From an uncultured Blautia sp. (GTDB taxonomy: Bacteria > Bacillota > Clostridia > Lachnospirales > Lachnospiraceae), in the NCBI GenBank assembly GCA_900540785.1, contig UQHF01000010.1, forward strand, positions 1 through 64,000: DNA of 64,000 nt, written 5' to 3'. Below are positions 59,972-64,000 of this stretch, in pieces. Positions within the stretch are counted from its first letter, which is position 1. Every line of letters begins with the position of its first letter. The notes beneath the pieces are model-generated. The model was not told where the DNA came from. It saw nothing but the letters and a program-made list of their open reading frames with translations, and made no database searches. Made by a program: the position numbers and the translations under genes.

Positions 59972-61156
59972 TTGAAAAAATATATTTGCAAAGCGACAGG
60001 CATTTTGGGGCTTTTACTGATATTTCTTGGCATTTCCGGGGCATATGCTACATTTTCTGATTCAGTTACTGTAAAAAATCATATTGCTACGGGAGATATT
60101 AATATTTCTTTGAAGGAATATCAGAAGAGAAATGGAAAAGAAACGTCTTACAGAAATCCCGTAGAGATTCTTCCTGGAGATTTTATTTCCAAAATCCCAA
60201 GGATTACAAATCTGGGAATGCCGTGCTGGATCCGTGCAAAGATTTCTTTTCAAAACAAGATGGAAGCGGAAGCGGGATTTGAGGAAAAGCATATTAAAGG
60301 AATTTCACGGGACTGGAAAAAGAGAGGGGAATATTATTACTACACAAAGACTTTAGATACAGGAGAAAGTGTGGATTTTTTTACAGGCGTTTCTGTTCCG
60401 TCTTTATGGACAGAAGATCACAGCGGGCAGAAACTTCAGATAGGGATTCAGGCAGATGCCATTCAGGCGGCAAATTTTCATCCCGATTTTCAGGAAATGT
60501 CTCCCTGGGGAAATCAGACTGTGGAAAAATGTATTCACGAAACAAACGGGAAAACAGACTGTAAACTGGAAAATGTAAAACTGAGTGTGAAGTTTCATGG
60601 AGACGCACAGAAGCTTCTTGCTGTGCCCGATGATTTTTTCAGAAATTTCGGAGATATTCTTCCGGGCGATACAAAAAAAGATAATGTTTCCATTTCCAAT
60701 ACGGATAAGGAGACAGTGGAAATTTTTTTCCGGACAGAGCTTAAAAATCAGACAAAAGAACAGAAGGATCTTCTGGAAAAATTAACACTTACAATTTCTA
60801 TGGATGGAAAAGATTTCTATACAGGCAGCTTAAAAGCGTCTTCTCTGGAGCGTCCGGTATCACTTGGAAAGTTCAAACCGCAGACAGAGGGAAATCTTAC
60901 ATTTTCCATAACTGCACCACAGGATCTGAAAAATACGTATGCTCTTCGAGATGCTTCTGTAAACTGGATTTTCACTGTAAATAAAAAGGAATCCTCTCTT
61001 ACAGAACAGCCGTCTTCACCAGATGCGCCTGAGAGTTCTGACCCTGTGAAAACAGGTGACAGTACGTCTGTTCTTGCCATGATACTGTTACTTGTTCTTT
61101 CTGCAGCTTTAAGTATTGCCTATCTCAAACTGAAGAAAGGAGACAGCAAAGTATGA
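59972..61156 (+). CDS. SipW-dependent TasA-like protein 3 with C-terminal sorting-type anchor
   Basis: A 394-residue secreted protein. The signal region SGAYATFSDSVTVKNHIATGDINIS is of the SipW type (cleavage near Ala24-26). Two beta domains follow (about 27-175 and 195-340), the second beginning KLSVKFHGDAQKLLAVP and containing FGDILPGDTKKDNVSISN. The C terminus PVKTGDSTSVLAMILLLVLS plus KLKKGD resembles a sorting signal or simple membrane anchor (KTGD, no LPxTG). It may tether the fibre to the envelope. It starts with TTG at 59972, seven bases after GGAGG; its stop overlaps the next start (ATGA). Confidence 0.78.
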   Translation: MKKYICKATGILGLLLIFLGISGAYATFSDSVTVKNHIATGDINISLKEYQKRNGKETSYRNPVEILPGDFISKIPRITNLGMPCWIRAKISFQNKMEAEAGFEEKHIKGISRDWKKRGEYYYYTKTLDTGESVDFFTGVSVPSLWTEDHSGQKLQIGIQADAIQAANFHPDFQEMSPWGNQTVEKCIHETNGKTDCKLENVKLSVKFHGDAQKLLAVPDDFFRNFGDILPGDTKKDNVSISNTDKETVEIFFRTELKNQTKEQKDLLEKLTLTISMDGKDFYTGSLKASSLERPVSLGKFKPQTEGNLTFSITAPQDLKNTYALRDASVNWIFTVNKKESSLTEQPSSPDAPESSDPVKTGDSTSVLAMILLLVLSAALSIAYLKLKKGDSKV

Positions 61157-63867
61157 AAAAAGCGTTTATAAGCTTCGTTCTGGCAGCGTCTCTGATGGGA
61201 AGCGGGATTTTATCTGTTCCTGTTTTCTGTAACGGGGAAGGGAATCTGGAATCGCCTGTATGGGAAAACACAGAAACGGAGCCGTTTGAGCTGCCAGAGG
61301 AAGAAGATATTCCGTCTGATACAGAAAATATGGAAGAAGATATTCCTCCGGAAAATACAGAAACGCCGGAAGTTTTTCCAGAAACAGACTCAGAGGAGTT
61401 TACAGAAGAAACATATGAGGAAAATCCTTCAGGAGATTCGGAAGCAGATGCGTCTTTGGGTATGGAAGAGGAAATGCAGGAAACAGAGGGCGGATATGAG
61501 CCGGAAGGTCGTCTTTTAGATGGAACTCCAAACTATGTCTGGAGAGGAGAAGGTGTTCCGGTACAGGAGATTTTCAGCGACAAGTTGTACGAAGCTTCTG
61601 TTACAGGCGGAAATTACATGAAAAATGCCGCAAGTATTTTGAACAGAGATGCGGAAATGTCAGACAGTGTTTCTTCTCTTGCAGATGGGATTCATAAGAC
61701 GGATACAGGAGAATTACGTGCATATAAAAAAGGCAGATATTTTAAGAAAGGGCGCTTTGCTCTTGACGGGAAGGTTTACTATGCAGATGTAAATGGCTAT
61801 TTACTTGGCGGCTGGCTGAAAATCACAGAGAAAGAAAATGGAATAGGAAGCCTGAAAACTTCTGATTTTGTATGGAAATACTGCGACCCTCAGACAAGGG
61901 TACGTTTTGAAGACGGGTATCAGAAGATAAATGGCAGGGGACATTATTTTATTCCGGAAGAATCGGGAAATCTTGCGTTAAATAAATCCTATATCATAGA
62001 AGGACAATATTATTACTGTGACAAATATGGTATCTGTGATACGGTAAAATTAGAATATGGAAATATGGTGACAGATGAGGAGGGAAGTTCATTAAACGAA
62101 TATCTTGCAGTAAACCAGCTTCCCAAAGATCACGTGGTAGATATTCAGACGCAGGTAATGGACGGCGCTTACAGTTTCATTCCAAAGTTTAACAAAAATT
62201 CCAGCGTGGAGGTCTTCGGATTTGATCCTGTATCTCTTCCAGGAGGGAATATATACGGAACACTTGTGGATGACTCTATGAAAGGAAGGATCGGCTGTTG
62301 GTATAAAAATGTGGGAACGTATAACGGAAGGCAGATCGATATAAAATGTACCATCACGGATTATACCTTTTATTCCTTTGAGGGAGAGCAGGAAATCGGA
62401 TATTTTCAGGTAGATACACAGAAAATCGGATTAAACGCCACAAATACAAAGGACATTTCCGCAAATATGGAATTTTTCGATCATGAAACAGGAGAACCGG
62501 TCAGGGTAAAAGGATTTGCCACTTTCGCAGATATAGATATTCGTCAGGGAGTTGAGATTCTCTCTCCTGTAGACGAGGTATTTGTAACAAAAGACTGTAA
62601 GCTTTATAAATCTCCGGGCAGCAATCTTTTTACAGCTCCGTGGAAGCTTTTTAACACGGTAGATTCCGATACAGCTTTTCAGGTACAGGCAAATTACGAC
62701 TCTCATAATCTGGCTTATAAGTTTTATTCAGGCTGTGAAAATTACAGCTTTTCTGATGGAACTCCTGTAAATGGAGAATCCCGCCAGGTGTGGAAGAACG
62801 GATATACCGGAAATGTAGCGGAGTATGACATTGTAAATGAAAAAGAAGGCTGTCTCTGGCAGGGCTGGCAGGGACTGTATTACGGGCGTATGGGGCGTGT
62901 TTCTATTTCGGAACCTCTTTCGAAAACGGTCAGCGATGCCAACGAAAAAGATGTGTCTGAAAATACTCTGAACGACAGAGAAGAACATTTTACTTATAAA
63001 TTAAGCCATTATGTGCCCTATGAAATGGAAATGTTCCATTATGCTTCATATACGATTTACGATGAAATTCATAAAGATCTTGCTATTTATCCGGAAGCCT
63101 GCAAAGTCCTTCTTGATGATGGAACCAATGTGTCAGAATGGTTTCAGATTACTGTAAAAGGACAGAAGGTATCCTTCTCCATTAAACCGGAAATAGCGGC
63201 AGCAGAAAAATTTTATGATAAAACATATCATTGTTATATTGAGGTTTCCATTGCTCCGAATACAGATTTAAGTAAGTACGAAGGCGATATATATTCTGTG
63301 AAAAACAGAGGTCATGTGATCATGAACCGTCCCCAGGGAGAAGAGAAAAAGGACAGCAATGAAGTGCAGACACTTTTGCGGCTTCCAAAAGGTGAAATTA
63401 CCGTTACAAAACGTATCCGGGAAGAGGATATTACATGGGCGCATGGCAATCCTACGTTTTTCTTTGTGGCAGAAGGAAAGGATTACAGCGGAGCTTACCA
63501 TAAATATGAAGCTTATGTGGTATTTACAAAAGACAATTATAAAAAGGAGGAGGATGGATATATTTCTTTAAACACTGTTTTTAAGGATCTTCCTCTTGGG
63601 GAATATGAAGTATATGAGAAAAAGGCGCTTCGCTATTATCTTTCAGAAGCGCAGGCAGATACGGAAAATATGACTGTGAAAAAGGGACGGAAGCCTTCTT
63701 ACGGGCTGGAACCGAAAGAAATTGCATATGGAAAGGCGGGTCTTACCACAGAAGAGTTTCAGGCAGGCATTACTTTTGAGAATGAAAAGCAGAGATATGA
63801 CGGATACAGTCACAATTCCGTAGTTACGAATACGGTTTATTTTACCGGAATCACATCGGGAAAATAA
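61153..63867 (+). CDS. Large secreted fimbrial-type protein with isopeptide-forming and Cna-B-like domains
   Basis: A 904-residue secreted protein. After a Sec-type signal (1-27) comes an acidic Pro/Glu-rich segment (about 33-118), wall-binding-like Tyr/Gly repeats (about 190-300; KKGRFALDGKVYYADVNGYL), and an unassigned beta-rich adhesin-like region (300-560). Residues about 588-730 match isopeptide-forming fimbrial domains (LSKTVSDANEKDVSENTL, then HFTYKLSHYVPYEM and ASYTIYDEI). Residues 745-880 are Cna-B-like (PKGEITVTKRI; VFKDLPLGEYEVYEKKAL). It ends at TGITSGK with neither LPxTG nor hydrophobic tail. Coupled to protein 3 by ATGA. Probably the adhesive or terminal part of the SipW-operon structure. 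Confidence 0.78.
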   Translation: MKKAFISFVLAASLMGSGILSVPVFCNGEGNLESPVWENTETEPFELPEEEDIPSDTENMEEDIPPENTETPEVFPETDSEEFTEETYEENPSGDSEADASLGMEEEMQETEGGYEPEGRLLDGTPNYVWRGEGVPVQEIFSDKLYEASVTGGNYMKNAASILNRDAEMSDSVSSLADGIHKTDTGELRAYKKGRYFKKGRFALDGKVYYADVNGYLLGGWLKITEKENGIGSLKTSDFVWKYCDPQTRVRFEDGYQKINGRGHYFIPEESGNLALNKSYIIEGQYYYCDKYGICDTVKLEYGNMVTDEEGSSLNEYLAVNQLPKDHVVDIQTQVMDGAYSFIPKFNKNSSVEVFGFDPVSLPGGNIYGTLVDDSMKGRIGCWYKNVGTYNGRQIDIKCTITDYTFYSFEGEQEIGYFQVDTQKIGLNATNTKDISANMEFFDHETGEPVRVKGFATFADIDIRQGVEILSPVDEVFVTKDCKLYKSPGSNLFTAPWKLFNTVDSDTAFQVQANYDSHNLAYKFYSGCENYSFSDGTPVNGESRQVWKNGYTGNVAEYDIVNEKEGCLWQGWQGLYYGRMGRVSISEPLSKTVSDANEKDVSENTLNDREEHFTYKLSHYVPYEMEMFHYASYTIYDEIHKDLAIYPEACKVLLDDGTNVSEWFQITVKGQKVSFSIKPEIAAAEKFYDKTYHCYIEVSIAPNTDLSKYEGDIYSVKNRGHVIMNRPQGEEKKDSNEVQTLLRLPKGEITVTKRIREEDITWAHGNPTFFFVAEGKDYSGAYHKYEAYVVFTKDNYKKEEDGYISLNTVFKDLPLGEYEVYEKKALRYYLSEAQADTENMTVKKGRKPSYGLEPKEIAYGKAGLTTEEFQAGITFENEKQRYDGYSHNSVVTNTVYFTGITSGK

Positions 63868-63869
63868 AC

Positions 63870-63898
63870 TGGACAAAAAACCATAAATCATGTAAAAT
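63870..63898 (+). promoter_or_regulatory. Promoter-like element before the last gene
   Basis: TGGACA (63870-63875), 17-base spacer, TAAAAT (63893-63898). It lies upstream of the terminator at 63916-63950, so its transcript must pass that hairpin before reaching the next gene. Confidence 0.45.
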
Positions 63899-63915
63899 AC
63901 ACTGTAGTGTAACCG

Positions 63916-63950
63916 GACAACCCCAAAAGATTTCTTCTGGGGTTGTCTTT
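63916..63950 (+). terminator. Terminator after the fimbrial gene / possible attenuator for the next gene
   Basis: GACAACCCC (63916-63924) pairs with GGGGTTGTC (63939-63947), with partial pairing inside the loop, followed by TTTAT. It ends the sipW operon; because a promoter-like element precedes it, it could also attenuate the following gene. Confidence 0.8.
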
Positions 63951-63974
63951 ATGCCGTTTCAGAAAGGATAATAT

Positions 63975-64000
63975 ATGTTTAATGAACTTGATTTTAAAGA
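63975..64000 (+). CDS. Start of an unidentified gene cut by the window end
   Basis: ATG 63975 follows AGAAAGGA and encodes MFNELDFK before the window ends. Eight residues are too few to identify the product. Confidence 0.5.

Overview
The window reads as a chromosome segment of an anaerobic, probably spore-forming Firmicute of the Lachnospiraceae type (Blautia, Mediterraneibacter or Ruminococcus-like; genus not determinable by eye). The signs are low-to-moderate GC, strong GGAGG ribosome sites, sigma-A promoters with 17-base spacers, Rex, an NfnAB-type flavin bifurcating pair, sporulation genes yqfC/yqfD, an ECF vitamin transporter, and an oxygen-independent (cbi type) cobalamin pathway. No rRNA, tRNA or CRISPR array is visible.

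Layout. 1-3.1 kb: the 5' end of a probable group IIC intron behind the luxS terminator, luxS diverging from trpS, a lipoprotein cyclophilin, and a YtqB/MnmM methyltransferase. 3.1-4.0 kb: an Rpn-type nuclease. 4.2-7.9 kb: coenzyme A genes (coaBC, ECF S component, coaX), a DUF2007 protein and pyroglutamyl peptidase, convergent with an RluA-type pseudouridine synthase. 8.8-21.0 kb: one long riboswitch-controlled cobalamin operon (cbiD-L-F-G-H-J/E/T-A-B-cobD-cbiP-cbiC), whose genes mostly overlap or nearly abut. It covers cobalt-factor II to adenosylcobinamide phosphate, except cobalt insertion and adenosylation. 21.0-25.2 kb: a MocR/PdxR regulator divergent from a pyridoxal kinase, then an ABC-F ATPase. 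25.3-29.1 kb: rex, NAD(P)HX repair enzyme, alr and mazF. 29.2-34.4 kb: CNNM/CBS protein, YebC, ClpP-like TepA and NfnAB. 34.5-43.9 kb: uppP, ftsK/spoIIIE, rlmH, lemA, a DUF2207 membrane protein, an amidohydrolase and a FUSC transporter. 43.9-46.2 kb: MATE exporter divergent from its likely MerR regulator. 46.2-54.9 kb: dus, DUF2284, yqfC-yqfD-phoH-ybeY, DUF3048 and the proline operon proB-DUF896-MTHFS-proA.

The most distinctive part is 54.9-63.9 kb, an extracellular-structure region. It holds a Pro/Glu/Thr-rich wall protein, a degenerate M14 carboxypeptidase, and then a tight operon: a 34-codon small ORF, a SipW-type signal peptidase, three proteins with TasA/camelysin-type signal peptides (the last with a KTGD C-terminal anchor), and a 904-residue fimbrial-type protein with an isopeptide-domain signature. 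This looks like a SipW-dependent fibre or adhesin system and is the best candidate here for an undescribed machine. Family calls rest on reading motifs by eye; none was checked against a database.
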